Shown: positions 47,796 to 58,686, counted from the first letter of the stretch. The stretch is 64,000 nucleotides of DNA from Myxacorys californica WJT36-NPBG1 (GCA_019359315.1 JAHHHO010000004.1:62001-126000); one strand, 5' to 3'. Numbers and translations: made by a program. Notes: a model not told the origin generated them from the letters alone.

Positions 47796-48281
47796 ATGAC
47801 CATCAGAATCGGAAATGGATACGATATTCATCGCCTGGTTGCAGGACGAGATCTCATTCTCGGCGGCATCAAGATCGACCATGAAACGGGATTACTCGGT
47901 CATAGCGACGCTGATGTCCTAACTCACGCCATTATGGATGCGATGCTCGGCGCACTCAGCCTTGGCGATATTGGGCATTACTTCCCACCAACCGATCCAC
48001 AATGGGCTGGAGCAGATAGTGTGAAACTGCTAGAACAGGTTCACCACCTGATCCGCGATCTCGGCTGGCAAATCGTCAATATCGATTCAGTCGTCGTTGC
48101 CGAACGCCCGAAACTTAAACCCCACATTGACGCAATGCGATCGCGCCTCGCCGAAGCATTGCATCTCCCGGCAGATCGAGTAGGCGTTAAAGCAACCACC
48201 AACGAAAAGCTCGATGCTGTGGGCAATGAAGCCGCGATCGCATCATATGCCGTCGTCTTGCTAGAGCCTCTATCCACATGA
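47796..48281 (+). CDS. ispF: 2-C-methyl-D-erythritol 2,4-cyclodiphosphate synthase
   Basis: An enzyme of the MEP pathway for isoprenoids that makes the cyclic diphosphate with release of CMP. The metal site is seen in GNGYDIHRL (Asp, His) and [11 protein letters not shown] (third histidine). The motif [18 protein letters not shown] and the C-terminal [12 protein letters not shown] are conserved. The length of 161 residues is normal. A bidirectional-looking terminator follows it. Confidence 0.98.
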   Translation: MTIRIGNGYDIHRLVAGRDLILGGIKIDHETGLLGHSDADVLTHAIMDAMLGALSLGDIGHYFPPTDPQWAGADSVKLLEQVHHLIRDLGWQIVNIDSVVVAERPKLKPHIDAMRSRLAEALHLPADRVGVKATTNEKLDAVGNEAAIASYAVVLLEPLST

Positions 48282-48312
48282 AGTATCTCAACTTGCTCTG
48301 GTTAACGCATTG

Positions 48313-48341
48313 AAAAAGGGCAGCCCTCGGCTGCCCTTTTT
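48313..48341. terminator. terminator between ispF and the M48 protease gene
   Basis: AAAAAGGGCAGCC and GGCTGCCCTTTTT pair around CTC. The A and T tracts let it work in both directions between these convergent genes. Confidence 0.92.
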
Positions 48342-48370
48342 GAGTTTAAATCCTACTCGCGATTAGCACA

Positions 48371-49201
48371 TCAGCGTACTGCTGCGCGGTAGGCGCTTGG
48401 ATCAAGACCGTTGCGTCCATTCGTTGGATTCGCACTAATCAATTGCTTGAGGCGCGTAATGCGATCGCTTGTTGCTGGATGATTACTGAGAAACGAGGGC
48501 GATGATCTAGATCTTAAGAGCTTCTGCATGAACGCTACCACTTCAGATTGAGCATAACCCGCTCGGCTAATCGTGCGTAACCCCCGCTGATCCGCGTCGT
48601 ACTCATCGTTTCGGTTATTGGGAAGGTTGACCGCAAGCTGAAGACCCAAATTGACAGCAGTGCTGCGATCAAGTCCTCCGGCGGCCAGCAATCCTCGTTG
48701 AACCGCCGACTTCCGCATCTGAGCGAGGAGATGGCGACCTGTGACATGTCCAATTTCATGCCCAATCACACTCGCTAACTGTGCTTCGTTATCTGCCGCC
48801 TCAATTAAGCCTCGATGCACATACACAAAGCCACCCGTTGTAGCAAACGCATTGACGCTCTTGTCATCGACCACCTGGAACGTAAAGGGGAGATTGGAGC
48901 GATCGCTATAAGTCACAAGGCGTTGCCCAATGTTGTTGACATACTGAGTTAAGTTGCGATCGTTAGAGATGCGAATGCCCTGGCTAGAAAGCCGAGCATT
49001 CATCTGACGCCCAAGATCTACCTCTTGGCTATCCGATAGGCGCGTCAGTTGAACGCCTTGAATAACTTGAATTCCGCCTCGAAGCAAGTCCGCCCATGAA
49101 ATGGCTTGAGCGACGAGGGGTTGTCCGAAGGCAATCGTCAGAACGATAGTCAGCGAGAGGATAGGATAAAGCCATCGATGACGCAAGTGCTGCTTAAACA
49201 T
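48371..49201 (-). CDS. M48 family zinc metallopeptidase, exported
   Basis: A 276-residue BepA/YfgC-like periplasmic protease. A signal peptide (WLYPILSLTIVLTIAFGQPL) is followed by the zinc site GHEIGHVTGRH (HExxH) and a downstream DEYDADQRGLR that supplies the third ligand. Family members quality-control outer-membrane proteins. No TPR tail is present, so this is the short form. Confidence 0.95.
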   Translation of the reverse strand: MFKQHLRHRWLYPILSLTIVLTIAFGQPLVAQAISWADLLRGGIQVIQGVQLTRLSDSQEVDLGRQMNARLSSQGIRISNDRNLTQYVNNIGQRLVTYSDRSNLPFTFQVVDDKSVNAFATTGGFVYVHRGLIEAADNEAQLASVIGHEIGHVTGRHLLAQMRKSAVQRGLLAAGGLDRSTAVNLGLQLAVNLPNNRNDEYDADQRGLRTISRAGYAQSEVVAFMQKLLRSRSSPSFLSNHPATSDRITRLKQLISANPTNGRNGLDPSAYRAAVR

Positions 49202-49459
49202 GATGAAGGTCTGCCACTCAAAAATAGTCAGTTGAGAGAATAGTCAAACTAGAAAGAAGCGTTACTCCTCAGACGGTTTACAACTAGATTTAGTTGCAGA
49301 TGACCGGAAGATTTTACCGAAAAAGGTGAGGAACCTGGGAGATGGCAATCTGCTCTACTCGACATGGTAATCTGTACTGTCACGATCCCGTGGTCTTGAA
49401 TGTGGCAGACTAAATTCTTGCTACTCTAGATTCTTCCTACCAAAGTTGGAACGGTATTT

Positions 49460-49993
49460 ATGGCTATTCTCGATTCTCAAGGTCGGTTGTTTGGTAAGTT
49501 CAGCATTCTAGACGTGGGTGCAGGACTGATTATTCTAATGGTGATTTTCGGGATCTTTTTCTTTCCTGGAAAATCGGGATCGTCGATCGCCAGCAACGCC
49601 GATCGGCTTCCGGTTGAAGTCGATGTTCTAGTGAGAGGGTTAAGTGTTTCTGATCCAAAAAGTTTGATTAAGGAAGGCGCAAAGACCAGCGTGATTGTGC
49701 GAAAGCAGCCAACAGGCGACGCAACCTTGACTGCTATCAAGTACTTGCCCCGAAATATGGCAGTTACGCAGCCGGATGGATCGCTCAAAATTTTGCCTGA
49801 TCCGCGCCCTGAAAGTGCGCTATCTAACGATTTAATTCTCACCCTCAAAAACAATGCTCAAGTTGTGGGCGGAACCCCAATTTTTGGGGGTGAAAAGGTA
49901 AAAGTTGGAACGACACTGGAGCTAGATGGTCCGACCTACAATTTTGCCAGCAGTGTCATTGCCGTTCGGGTTTTGGAAAAGGCTAAATCGTGA
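49460..49993 (+). CDS. DUF4330 domain-containing membrane protein
   Basis: A 177-residue cyanobacterial protein. MAILDSQGRLFGKFSILDVG opens the family pattern, followed by one membrane helix (AGLIILMVIFGIFFF) and an extracytoplasmic beta-rich domain (VEVDVLVRGLSVSDPKSLIK). The function is unknown to me. Confidence 0.88.
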   Translation: MAILDSQGRLFGKFSILDVGAGLIILMVIFGIFFFPGKSGSSIASNADRLPVEVDVLVRGLSVSDPKSLIKEGAKTSVIVRKQPTGDATLTAIKYLPRNMAVTQPDGSLKILPDPRPESALSNDLILTLKNNAQVVGGTPIFGGEKVKVGTTLELDGPTYNFASSVIAVRVLEKAKS

Positions 49994-50154
49994 GCGCAAA
50001 TAGCCTAAGGTGTGTAGGCTCAGCAAAAAGTAGGCTCAGAACGTACCTTGTGCAGCGCCTTTTTTGATTCTGAAGTTCTACAGCGATCGCGATTAGAGCA
50101 GGTATTCTATTATCTGAATATTGTCTTGTATTGTTTTGTCTTCAGGTAAGCACC

Positions 50155-50940
50155 GTGGCACAGGCTTCATCTCAGTGGCGGAATCTGGTCGGTCTACTCC
50201 AAGCAGTTCCTCTGCCGGATATAGGAACAACGCTCAGCAAGCAACCGTGGCGATGGTCGGCTCCGGGAGGATGGCTGCTCGTCACGGGCGGCGCGACCGC
50301 GCTGCTGTTTTGGAATGGCAGGCTTGTCGTTGCTACGGGTGTCGGGGTCGGCATCATGATGCTCGTGTATCTGCTGCAAGACTCTAAATGGCAACCCTGG
50401 AAGGGACTAACGCCGCTTCTAAAAGGTTGGAATCAGTCGTTTGTGATCGCGGCGGCAAGTGGCGGAGCCGCTATGTTTGGCACCTATTTAGCCGTGTCAG
50501 TCTGGCTAGAGGCAGAACACCACTGGATGGCCACAGCAATGATTTTTCAGGGCACAGCAACGATGGGAATGCTTGGTCTGCTGGTGTGGCAGATGGCTGG
50601 GCAAAAGCAGCGTTCTGCCGACTCTAGCTTTGCTCAAACGCTGTCGGATTTATCTCATGATTCACCGCTTAAGCGGTTGATTGCTGTACGCCAGTTAACT
50701 CAACACATCGAGCATCAAGAAACTCGCGCCCAACGCCACCAAACGGCAGACTATCTGCGAGTGATGCTCACTCGCGAAGACGATGCGATCGTTCGGGATG
50801 CCATTTTAGAGGGCTTGCAGCGTTTACAAGAGGGCCGAGGCTTGCCGCCTAGTCAGAGGCAGCCGTTAGAAGTGACGCCCATCAAGGTACGACCGAAACT
50901 GCGTCAGTTGGGTGCGGTAGCTCGTCATCACGCTCCATAA
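50155..50940 (+). CDS. membrane protein with armadillo-like C-terminal region
   Basis: I start it at GTG 50155 (MAQASSQWRNLVGLLQ), the point where the cyanobacterial relatives I remember begin; TTG 50131 is possible. Four hydrophobic segments (WLLVTGGATALLFWNGRLVV to TATMGMLGLLVWQMAG) precede a helical C-terminal domain like an armadillo repeat (SPLKRLIAVRQLTQHIEHQE, EDDAIVRDAILEGLQRLQEG). Length 261 residues. A terminator follows. Confidence 0.75.
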   Translation: MAQASSQWRNLVGLLQAVPLPDIGTTLSKQPWRWSAPGGWLLVTGGATALLFWNGRLVVATGVGVGIMMLVYLLQDSKWQPWKGLTPLLKGWNQSFVIAAASGGAAMFGTYLAVSVWLEAEHHWMATAMIFQGTATMGMLGLLVWQMAGQKQRSADSSFAQTLSDLSHDSPLKRLIAVRQLTQHIEHQETRAQRHQTADYLRVMLTREDDAIVRDAILEGLQRLQEGRGLPPSQRQPLEVTPIKVRPKLRQLGAVARHHAP

Positions 50941-50970
50941 GAAATAGAAAAAATTCCTTTAAACAATCAA

Positions 50971-51001
50971 AGGGGTGTCCAGATAGACACCCCTATTTTT
51001 T
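50971..51001 (+). terminator. intrinsic terminator
   Basis: AGGGGTGTC pairs with GACACCCCT, followed by ATTTTTT, 30 bases after the preceding stop. It also faces the convergent gnd gene. Confidence 0.9.
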
Positions 51002-51091
51002 GCGCGTTCCTAATCTAAATCAGTAAAGTAGCCAGAACGAGATCTGACTGAACTCTGCTCTCATTATGTCCTGATTTCAGAGATTGCCCGT

Positions 51092-52606
51092 TTATTTTGT
51101 TTGCACCTCTTGAATTTCAACTTCTTCACGGGTGGGACGCGGCTGATCGGCTGCCAATTTTTCAGGCGTCGAAACTTTGGTCATCGACTCTTCGTTGAGA
51201 TCTGTCCACTCGGTGTGGAAAACACCGTCTTTGTCAGTGCGGAGGTATGTGTGTGCGCCAAAATAGTCGCGTTGGGCTTGCGTCAGGTTGAGCGGCAAGC
51301 GATCGCGGCGATAGCTATCGAAGTAATCTAGCGAAGCGCTGAAGGCCGGAACAGCGATCCCAGATGTGGCTGCATGAGCAATGATTTGACGCCATGCCAA
51401 TTGGCGATCGAGGATAGTTTGCTTGAATTCGGGCGCAAGCAACAGGTTCGGGAGATCAGGATTCTCGATAAAGGCGCTTTGAATCTTACCCAAAAAGCCA
51501 GCCCGGATAATACAGCCGCCTTTCCAAATACGAGCACATTCGCTCAAGTTCAACTCATAGCCATAGGTCTTGGACGCCTTGCTCAGCAATGCCATTCCTT
51601 GGGCGTAGGAGCAGATTTTAGAGCAATAAAGAGCGTCTCGTACCATGTTGATGAATTCTTTCTTGTCACCACTAAAGGTTGAGCTAGGAGCGCTCAACTG
51701 TTGCGCGGCATCCATGCGCTCTGTTTTGTAAGAGGACATAATGCGCGCATTGACAGCGGCAATAATGGTTGGAATCGGTACGCCTTGTTCTAGCGCATCT
51801 GTCACCGTCCAGCGCCCTGTGCCTTTCTGTCCAGCAGCATCGAGGATCAGCTCAACAAGCGGCATTCCGGTATCGGGATCAATCTTCTTAAAAATGTCTG
51901 CCGTGATTTCGATCAGGTAGGAATTGAGTTCGGAGGTGTTATTCCATTCAGTAAACACATCGTGTAATTCGTTGTGATCGAGTCCTGCGACATTCTTCAG
52001 GAGATCGTAGGCTTCGGCGATCAGTTCCATATCGCCGTACTCAATCCCGTTATGCACCATTTTGACGTAGTGCCCTGCGCCCCCTGGCCCAATATAGGTT
52101 ACGCAAGGGCCATCTTCTACCTGCGCTGCAATCTTGGTGAGAATCGGCTCAAGATAGTCGTAAGCGGACTTTGTGCCTCCTGGCATCAGGCTAGGTCCGT
52201 TGAGTGCACCTTCTTCACCGCCGCTCACTCCCATGCCGATAAAGGTGAATTTGGCAGCTTCAAGCTCATGGGCACGGCGAGCGGTATCACTAAAGAGGGA
52301 GTTACCGCCATCGATCATAATGTCGCCTTCATCAAGAAGCGGCTTGAGCTGTTCAATCACAGCATCTACAGGTGTACCTGCTTTGACCATGATGAGAATT
52401 TTGCGCGGGCGCTCCAACGAAGCAACGAACTCTTCGATTGTGTAGGCTGCCTTTACATTCTTGCCGCCTGCCCGGTTCTCCATGAATGCATCGGTCTTTT
52501 CACGGGAACGATTATATACTGCAACTGGGAACCCGTTGCGCTCGACGTTAAGCGCTAGGTTTTCTCCCATTACGGCTAAACCAATTACGCCAAAGCTCTG
52601 TGTCAT
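51092..52606 (-). CDS. gnd: 6-phosphogluconate dehydrogenase (decarboxylating)
   Basis: The oxidative pentose phosphate enzyme that makes ribulose-5-phosphate, CO2 and NADPH. The Rossmann motif [12 protein letters not shown] opens the protein; [19 protein letters not shown] and [16 protein letters not shown] (with catalytic Lys just before, in VKMVHNG) are present. The 504 residues include about 25 charged C-terminal residues ([16 protein letters not shown]) beyond the usual end. Confidence 0.98.
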   Translation of the reverse strand: MTQSFGVIGLAVMGENLALNVERNGFPVAVYNRSREKTDAFMENRAGGKNVKAAYTIEEFVASLERPRKILIMVKAGTPVDAVIEQLKPLLDEGDIMIDGGNSLFSDTARRAHELEAAKFTFIGMGVSGGEEGALNGPSLMPGGTKSAYDYLEPILTKIAAQVEDGPCVTYIGPGGAGHYVKMVHNGIEYGDMELIAEAYDLLKNVAGLDHNELHDVFTEWNNTSELNSYLIEITADIFKKIDPDTGMPLVELILDAAGQKGTGRWTVTDALEQGVPIPTIIAAVNARIMSSYKTERMDAAQQLSAPSSTFSGDKKEFINMVRDALYCSKICSYAQGMALLSKASKTYGYELNLSECARIWKGGCIIRAGFLGKIQSAFIENPDLPNLLLAPEFKQTILDRQLAWRQIIAHAATSGIAVPAFSASLDYFDSYRRDRLPLNLTQAQRDYFGAHTYLRTDKDGVFHTEWTDLNEESMTKVSTPEKLAADQPRPTREEVEIQEVQTK

Positions 52607-52867
52607 AAGATTCTCTGCTAACTCTGCGATCGCTGGTGATTCTGAAAGAATCGCTCTGAGCGAGGGTTCTTCTCACGGTAGCTCGATCCCCTAGAAAATA
52701 ACTTGGAAGATTAGATTAAGACTCTAACTTTGGGGAGAAGGATGAAGAAAAAGTTGAAAGGTTTTAGCTCTAAAATTGTTATTTAAATGACAGTAATTTC
52801 AGCGCTCAATGCCCAGTACTGACAGATCAACTTGAATTGCTGACGCTTGAAATGGTTAGATTTTGAT

Positions 52868-53950
52868 CTAGCTCAGTGCCTCTGACAGATAATCTGCCGT
52901 TGCCTCAACAAGCGCGATCGTATCTTCATACAGCATCCGGGTTGGACCTAGCACCCCCACACTGCCTACCGGAACCGACCCGCGATGATACGTCGAGGAA
53001 ATCAGCGTACAGGTGCGAATTGGCTCTAACGGATTCTCAGCGCCAATCCGAATGGAGACTCGTCGGCTCGGCGTATCGGATTCAAGCTGATCAAAAATTA
53101 GCGGAACCAGTTGATGCTGTTCTGCTTCGAGCAGATGCAACAGCGTTTTCACCTGCTCTAGCTCCGAAAATTCGGGTTGTCGTAGCACTTCCGACACGCC
53201 ACTGATGAGTAGTTGCGTTGGCACAGACGAGTGTGCGAACTGTTGCGACAGATCTTTGAGCAGCGAGGTCAAAATGTTGCTGTAACGATCGAACTCTCGC
53301 CCCAACTCACTCCAATCGAGCAGCCTTAGTTCTGCTAGCGATCGCCCGCGGAGTTGATCGTTTAGAAAATTAGACAGAATTTGCAGCTCTCGATCGATGA
53401 GGTCAGCTTCCCAATCGGAGCCGTCTGCGGCTTTTGGCAAGTCTAGTAACACCGACTGCGTTTCATATGTGTTTGTCACCACAATTAGCATGGCTCGCCG
53501 CGAATCAACTTGGACGAGCTGCACGTGACGTAACTGAGTTGAACTGGTAAGCGGCATCGTCATCAGCACAATGTAGCCGCTTAGGGTCGAGAGAATCTGA
53601 GCCGCGCCTTTGAGCAGCGCTTCAAAACTCCACTTCTCCCAATTGAGGCGATCGCTAAACAACTGCTCGATCTGAATTGTCACCTCTGTCGAAGGCTGAA
53701 TCAGCTGATCGACATAGATTCGATACCCAGAATCGGATGGAACCCGGCCTGCCGAAACGTGCGGTTGGTAAAGCAGCCCTGCTTTTTCCAAATTGCCCAT
53801 CGCATTGCGAATCGTCGCTGAACTAACACTTAAGTTATATTCCTTCACCAATGCTTCCGAGCCAACGGGTTCTGCTGTTGCAATGTAGTGTCGTATGGTT
53901 GCCCAAAGAACTTGCTGCTGACGAGCTGTGAGATTAGCCTTTATGGTCAT
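52868..53950 (-). CDS. hrcA: heat-inducible transcription repressor HrcA
   Basis: A repressor that binds the CIRCE operator of groE operons and is tuned by GroEL. The N-terminal winged helix is seen in [20 protein letters not shown] and [20 protein letters not shown], with [15 protein letters not shown] following; the C-terminal half is the dimerisation and GAF-like region. Length 360 is normal. I saw no CIRCE in its own upstream region. Confidence 0.97.
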   Translation of the reverse strand: MTIKANLTARQQQVLWATIRHYIATAEPVGSEALVKEYNLSVSSATIRNAMGNLEKAGLLYQPHVSAGRVPSDSGYRIYVDQLIQPSTEVTIQIEQLFSDRLNWEKWSFEALLKGAAQILSTLSGYIVLMTMPLTSSTQLRHVQLVQVDSRRAMLIVVTNTYETQSVLLDLPKAADGSDWEADLIDRELQILSNFLNDQLRGRSLAELRLLDWSELGREFDRYSNILTSLLKDLSQQFAHSSVPTQLLISGVSEVLRQPEFSELEQVKTLLHLLEAEQHQLVPLIFDQLESDTPSRRVSIRIGAENPLEPIRTCTLISSTYHRGSVPVGSVGVLGPTRMLYEDTIALVEATADYLSEALS

Positions 53951-54098
53951 TTTCCAACACCAAGTATTTTTTCAACACACGGTAGGTTGAACACGTTGAA
54001 TAAGGTTTCGATGTTTAAGAAGCCAGCAATCATTAATGAATTGAATATTAAGATAGCAGATTCTTAATTTTATCTTGAAATTTCTAGAGGATGGGACA

Positions 54099-54458
54099 TC
54101 AATACTTTGGCACGCTTGAATCAACTCTGTTTGAGTATTCCGCAATTCCTCCTGCAATATTTTTCACATTCGTAAAGCCCTGTAGGATTAGCCACTGGCA
54201 CATCTGTGCGGAGCGAATGCCGTGATGACACAGCACTAGCGTTTCCTTCTCTGAATCCAGCCGTGCATGAATATCTCCAGACCACTCCTCGTAGTCGCTT
54301 AAAGGAAGGTTCATAAAGCCATTGAGTTGGGCCGTTTCGACTTCCCACGGTTCTCGCACATCTACAAGTTGCACGGGGTTGCCCGGCTCTGCTAACTTTT
54401 GTGCCAATTCTGCGACGGAAATTTGGGGTAAGGGTTGATGGGAGGATTGTTGAGACAT
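54099..54458 (-). CDS. rhodanese-like domain protein
   Basis: A single-domain 119-residue rhodanese. VQLVDVREPWEVETAQL is the first signature and the active-site loop is LCHHGIRSAQMCQWL, with catalytic cysteine. It could carry sulfane sulfur for tRNA or cofactor thiolation; the acceptor is unknown. It lies about 148 bp upstream of hrcA on the same strand. Confidence 0.95.
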   Translation of the reverse strand: MSQQSSHQPLPQISVAELAQKLAEPGNPVQLVDVREPWEVETAQLNGFMNLPLSDYEEWSGDIHARLDSEKETLVLCHHGIRSAQMCQWLILQGFTNVKNIAGGIAEYSNRVDSSVPKY

Positions 54459-54720
54459 TATTCGTACAGGTAATAGATTTGCTTTCAGGGACAGCTTACT
54501 TGATTGGCACGAAGCGCAATTTCAAGGAAATGCTCTGCAAGCTTTAAAGGTTCACACCCTTACTATCGTAACCCCCGCGATCGCTAGAACAGGCATGAGA
54601 AGATTTGCAGATAGATGGCAGGAAAAGCAGCGTCCTGAAATAATGTTTCTAGATGGGTGATGAGTGGATTGGCGTCCACATCCTACATCTGATGCTCCAG
54701 ACCCTCGTTCTCTTGAAACC

Positions 54721-56403
54721 ATGAAGTTCCGTTCGTTCTTAACTGCTCTAGCCGCGATCGCAGGTGTCCTCTTTCTGGTCGGCACTCTCGGCTTTGTTCT
54801 CATTTTTGCCCAAAGCCCGATCAGTTTGTTGCGCGGTAGTCCGATCGAGAGTCCCACGGCAGCCATGTTTATTCCTCGGCAGGCTCCCGTAGTGGCGTCG
54901 CTGCTCGTCAATCCAGATCGCTTAGAAACACTGCGTCAAACCATTGCCAAACCGGGCGATCGCAGGGAAGCACGAGCAGAGTTAGATCAGTTCAAACAAG
55001 GCATTCTAGGAAGTACAGACTTAGACTACAGGCGAGATGTGCAGCCTTGGCTCGGCGATGAAGTAACCGCTGCCATTACTGCCTTGGATGTTGATCGCAA
55101 TGGCGGTAACGGAGAAGAACGCGGATATTTGCTGGCACTCATGACTAAAGATCCACAGCGATCGCGGGAGTTTCTACAACTGTTTTGGCAAAAACGCGCC
55201 CTTGCTGGAACAGACTTAAAGTTTGAAGCGTATCAGGGCACAACGATTATTAGCGGCAAAGTAGAAGGAATTAGCAGCAAAGTAGAAGGCGACGAAACAC
55301 AAAGCTCGGCTCCCAATCCTCTTGCCACGGCGGTTGTTGGAAATCACTATGTCTTATTTGCCAACAGCCCAAAAGTGCTAAAAGATTCTATTAATAATGT
55401 GCAAGCGGCTGAACTAAATTTAGCCAGTTCGGCCGAGTATCAACGGGCAATTGCAACCCTAAAAGAAGGCAGGATTGGACTTGTCTTTCTAAACTTGCCC
55501 CAGATCCAAACCCTGACTGGAAAGGACATTTCTCAAGACGGGAGTCTAGCTATTTCGTTAGGATTAAACCGTCAAGGACTAATTGCCGAAACCGCTCTGC
55601 TTGGGGTATCTGAGACTGCAACTCAACCCAAGCTATCTAAACCTGTTGGAGCTTTGCAATATATCCCTGCAAATAGTCCAATTTCAGCGTCTGGCATTGA
55701 TCTAGACCAGTTCTGGGCAGGGCTTTCTAACACCGCGAAGAACTACGATTTTGTCGCTCAAATGGTTAACCAACCCCTCGAGTCCTTAGAGAAGCAGTGG
55801 AATCTTGATCTAAAGAACGACATCTTTAGCTGGGTAAAAGGAGAGTACGCGCTAGGACTCGTGCCTCAACCTGGGAAAAATCAGCCCTTAGATTGGGTAT
55901 TTGTGGCAGATAAGTCAGATCCTTCAGCACAAGCCGCAATTTCCCATCTCGATGCTGTCGCGCAGGCCCAAGGCATCACTCCAGGTTCGCTTCCGCTTGA
56001 CGATCAAGCCGTTAACGTCTGGACGCGACTGGCAACCGGAACGCCTTCCAAAGGACTTTTTGTAGAGGCACAGGTTGCTGGAGTCCACACATCGGTTGGC
56101 AAGTACGAGGTTTTCGCAACATCTCTCGAAGCGATGAATGCTGTTCTGAATGCTAAGAAGAATGGATTAGCGAATAACCCAAGATTTGAACGCGCGATCG
56201 CGCCCATTCAAACCCCCAACAACGGCTATTTCTACATCGATCGGGACACTGCCCAGCCAGTTCTAAAACGGCAGTTTCCGTTCATTCAGCTAGTCGAATT
56301 AGCCGGACAGCCATTGTTCAATCACTTACGATCGTTGACAATTAGCAACTACGGCAGTGAATCCGGTGTTCAGCGGGGCGGTGCGTTTATACAGTTAGAT
56401 TAA
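54721..56403 (+). CDS. DUF3352 domain-containing membrane protein
   Basis: A 560-residue cyanobacterial protein with one N-terminal membrane helix or signal (FRSFLTALAAIAGVLFLVGT) and a long extracytoplasmic region with AAMFIPRQAPVVASLLVNPD, the typical opening of DUF3352. The start at 54721 is preferred to an upstream GTG at 54664. The function is unknown to me. Confidence 0.88.
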   Translation: MKFRSFLTALAAIAGVLFLVGTLGFVLIFAQSPISLLRGSPIESPTAAMFIPRQAPVVASLLVNPDRLETLRQTIAKPGDRREARAELDQFKQGILGSTDLDYRRDVQPWLGDEVTAAITALDVDRNGGNGEERGYLLALMTKDPQRSREFLQLFWQKRALAGTDLKFEAYQGTTIISGKVEGISSKVEGDETQSSAPNPLATAVVGNHYVLFANSPKVLKDSINNVQAAELNLASSAEYQRAIATLKEGRIGLVFLNLPQIQTLTGKDISQDGSLAISLGLNRQGLIAETALLGVSETATQPKLSKPVGALQYIPANSPISASGIDLDQFWAGLSNTAKNYDFVAQMVNQPLESLEKQWNLDLKNDIFSWVKGEYALGLVPQPGKNQPLDWVFVADKSDPSAQAAISHLDAVAQAQGITPGSLPLDDQAVNVWTRLATGTPSKGLFVEAQVAGVHTSVGKYEVFATSLEAMNAVLNAKKNGLANNPRFERAIAPIQTPNNGYFYIDRDTAQPVLKRQFPFIQLVELAGQPLFNHLRSLTISNYGSESGVQRGGAFIQLD

Positions 56404-56492
56404 GAAAGTTAGAGGTAAGAAGTAGTTGGCAACGGACTTAGTAGCAGAGGATTTTAAACCGCTCGCTATTAAATCCGTTGTCCGCTACAACC

Positions 56493-57155
56493 CTACTGTT
56501 CCAGCTTTTTCAGCGAAATCATAGCGGATTGCGCCACGTTCGTATTGTTATCCTTCTCTAAATACTTCAGCGCCGAAATACTTTTCTCACTTGGCAACTG
56601 TCCTAACGCTTCGGCTAACCGCTGGCGCACGAGCCAGTCTTCAGATTGGGCGAACCGAAGAATTTGATCAACCGCATCCACGGCCTTAATTTCGCCCAGT
56701 GCTGCGATCGCAGCCTGCTGCACTACGATTTCTTCGCTGTCTAACGCTTGCACCAACACATCTCTCGCCTGTGGGTCTTTCAAGTTGCCCAGTGCCACTG
56801 CTGCACTAAAGCGCACCAACCAGTCTGTATCTTCGTAAAAGGCTCTCACCAAGGGCTGAAATGCTCTTCCATCTTCGAGATAGCCCAATGCGCCTGCGGC
56901 ATCTGCACGGATTCCATAGTCTTTTTCGTTGATCAAAAGATCAACCAAGATGTCGTAGCATTCATCGGTTTGTTTGATTCCTAGGGCAAACACTGCCATC
57001 GAGCGAATTTGTAAACTCTCATCGTTAAGAACTTTTTTGATTAGCGGCACAGCATCTTCGGCGGTTGCTTCCCGCAGGTTCGCAAGGGCAACCATGCGAT
57101 CGCGGGTACTCTCGCTGTCCAACTGTGACGAAATCTGCTCTAAGTTAACGCTCAT
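56493..57155 (-). CDS. HEAT-repeat protein
   Basis: A 220-residue all-helical protein of about six HEAT repeats (DRMVALANLREATAEDAVPL, VRFSAAVALGNLKDPQARDV, VQQAAIAALGEIKAVDAVDQ). I start it at ATG 57155 (MSVNLEQISSQ). In cyanobacteria such short HEAT proteins include phycobilin lyase CpcE/F-type and the NblB-like bilisome-degradation factors, so a phycobilisome link is possible but not shown here. It lies upstream of nothing cotranscribed. Confidence 0.8.
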   Translation of the reverse strand: MSVNLEQISSQLDSESTRDRMVALANLREATAEDAVPLIKKVLNDESLQIRSMAVFALGIKQTDECYDILVDLLINEKDYGIRADAAGALGYLEDGRAFQPLVRAFYEDTDWLVRFSAAVALGNLKDPQARDVLVQALDSEEIVVQQAAIAALGEIKAVDAVDQILRFAQSEDWLVRQRLAEALGQLPSEKSISALKYLEKDNNTNVAQSAMISLKKLEQ

Positions 57156-57318
57156 AGTTGTCACAAATCTTTATATCAGTTCCCCTATCGTACAGAATTG
57201 AGGATGATAATACGATCCTCCCAGCGCGCAATTACCGATCCTTGACCGTCTCTGTCAAAGGAAGTACGTTGCTTGAAAATCCTCTGCGTCTATATGACGG
57301 CGCTTATCAGCTCAGAAC

Positions 57319-57933
57319 CTAGCGCGATAGTTCCTTGTAGCGTCGCTGCATGTCTTCAATCGTAAACACCGCTTGAAACGTTAGTCCTTGCTGCTGATAG
57401 AATTCTGCGCCGCCTTGTTGTCGATCGACCAGCGAAATTACTTGATCTACCTGATAGTCCGCCTCGCGTAATCGTTCAACCGCTTTCATCGCCGATTGAC
57501 CGGTCGTCACCACATCTTCTAAGACAACCACCCGACTTCCTTGCGGCAATGTCGGGCCTTCAATGTATGCCTGAGTGCCGTGTCCTTTCGCTTCTTTACG
57601 GACAATCAGGGCCGTGAGTGATCGCGCCTCATATGCCGCCACAACACTCGTGGTGGTGACAATCGGATCGGCTCCGAGCGTTAGCCCAGCAACCGCGATC
57701 GCATCTTCTGGTACAAGCGTTAATAAAATCCGTCCAACGCCTAGAGCGCCTTGAGGATGCAGCGTCACTTGCTTGCCATTGATGTAATAGGTGCTGCGCT
57801 GACCTGACGAGAGCAGAAAGTCTCCTTCTCGATAGGCCACCTCGCAAAACAAATCTAATAGCTTTTCCCGCAGCTCGGCTAAGGGCGCGTGTGCCCAATC
57901 AAACAAAGTTACACCAACATTACTCATATTCAT
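57319..57933 (-). CDS. pyrE: orotate phosphoribosyltransferase
   Basis: This enzyme joins orotate to PRPP in pyrimidine synthesis. The PRPP-binding motif is VVVLEDVVTTGQSAMKAV, and the catalytic loop lysines lie in VRKEAKGHGTQAYIEG. The 204-residue length is normal. GADPIVTTT precedes the loop. A second pyrimidine gene, pyrG, is elsewhere in the window. Confidence 0.97.
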   Translation of the reverse strand: MNMSNVGVTLFDWAHAPLAELREKLLDLFCEVAYREGDFLLSSGQRSTYYINGKQVTLHPQGALGVGRILLTLVPEDAIAVAGLTLGADPIVTTTSVVAAYEARSLTALIVRKEAKGHGTQAYIEGPTLPQGSRVVVLEDVVTTGQSAMKAVERLREADYQVDQVISLVDRQQGGAEFYQQQGLTFQAVFTIEDMQRRYKELSR

Positions 57934-57991
57934 TCTTGGTAGGGCAAACTAAACCTACTACATATCGAGCATTTTAATTGAGGATAACCCT

Positions 57992-58465
57992 ATGGGTATG
58001 AGGATCAAGAGTCTGATTGGCTCGCTAGTTCTAAGCACAGCGTCTACTTTCATGGCGATCGCGGCAGCAGCCCAAGAGCAACGCGCACCCGTATTCAACC
58101 CGCGTGAAGTCATTCCTGACGCGGCAGATAAAGCCTTCTATGGCAGCGACGACACCTTTCCTAACCGAAATTTTGAGCGAGCGGCTGAATCTTTGCTCGG
58201 AGTGACGGGATATCCAGAAAATCTGATTGCCCGCGATGGGGAACGAATTCATCGCCTCTACCGCGATCTCCTCACCCAACAAACGTCAAGCGATCCCCTG
58301 ATTCGTACTGCCGATTTGCCAAATCCTTACAACACTTCTGTTTTGCTGCAACCTAACGTCAGCAACCGTGTCATTGGCAGTGAGTTCATCATCGAACAAC
58401 CTCCTCAAGCCCAGTTCCCGCCTGCACCGCCGATGGGTTCGCCAGCCCTACCCCAAAGATACTAG
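57992..58465 (+). CDS. exported protein of unknown function
   Basis: A 157-residue protein with a signal peptide (KSLIGSLVLSTASTFMAIAA, cleavage near AAAQ) and a soluble domain (VIPDAADKAFYGSDDTFPNR) ending in a Pro-rich tail. A start two codons later (MRIKS) would also fit. I recognise no family. Confidence 0.7.
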   Translation: MGMRIKSLIGSLVLSTASTFMAIAAAAQEQRAPVFNPREVIPDAADKAFYGSDDTFPNRNFERAAESLLGVTGYPENLIARDGERIHRLYRDLLTQQTSSDPLIRTADLPNPYNTSVLLQPNVSNRVIGSEFIIEQPPQAQFPPAPPMGSPALPQRY

Positions 58466-58613
58466 TAGTCTGTCAAATTAAGACAAATCTAAGCGTGATG
58501 GGTTTGGACAGGATGAGCGATGAAAAACTTTAAAACGCTGCTTCATCGCTCATCTCTATCTTGACGCAGCCTTAGGGAGCAAGGACGCGGGGCGTAGAAA
58601 GATGTAGATTTAG

Positions 58614-58686
58614 TCCAGGGTGCAGGAGTTGAACCCGCCTAACGCGAATTATGAGTTCGCTGCCTAAACCGATCGGCCAACCCTGG
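58614..58686 (-). tRNA. tRNA-Met (anticodon CAT)
   Basis: A 73-base cloverleaf: acceptor CCAGGGT with ACCCTGG, D-stem GCC with GGC, anticodon stem GCGAA with TTCGC around the loop CTCATAA (anticodon CAT), and T-arm GCGGG-TTCAACT-CCTGC. It lacks the three G-C pairs of initiator tRNA, so it is probably the elongator; a tRNA-Ile whose CAT is modified to lysidine cannot be excluded. CCA is not encoded. Confidence 0.9.

Noticed and set aside
53951-54098. CIRCE operator upstream of hrcA
   Set aside because: No TTAGCACTC-N9-GAGTGCTAA-like inverted repeat is present.
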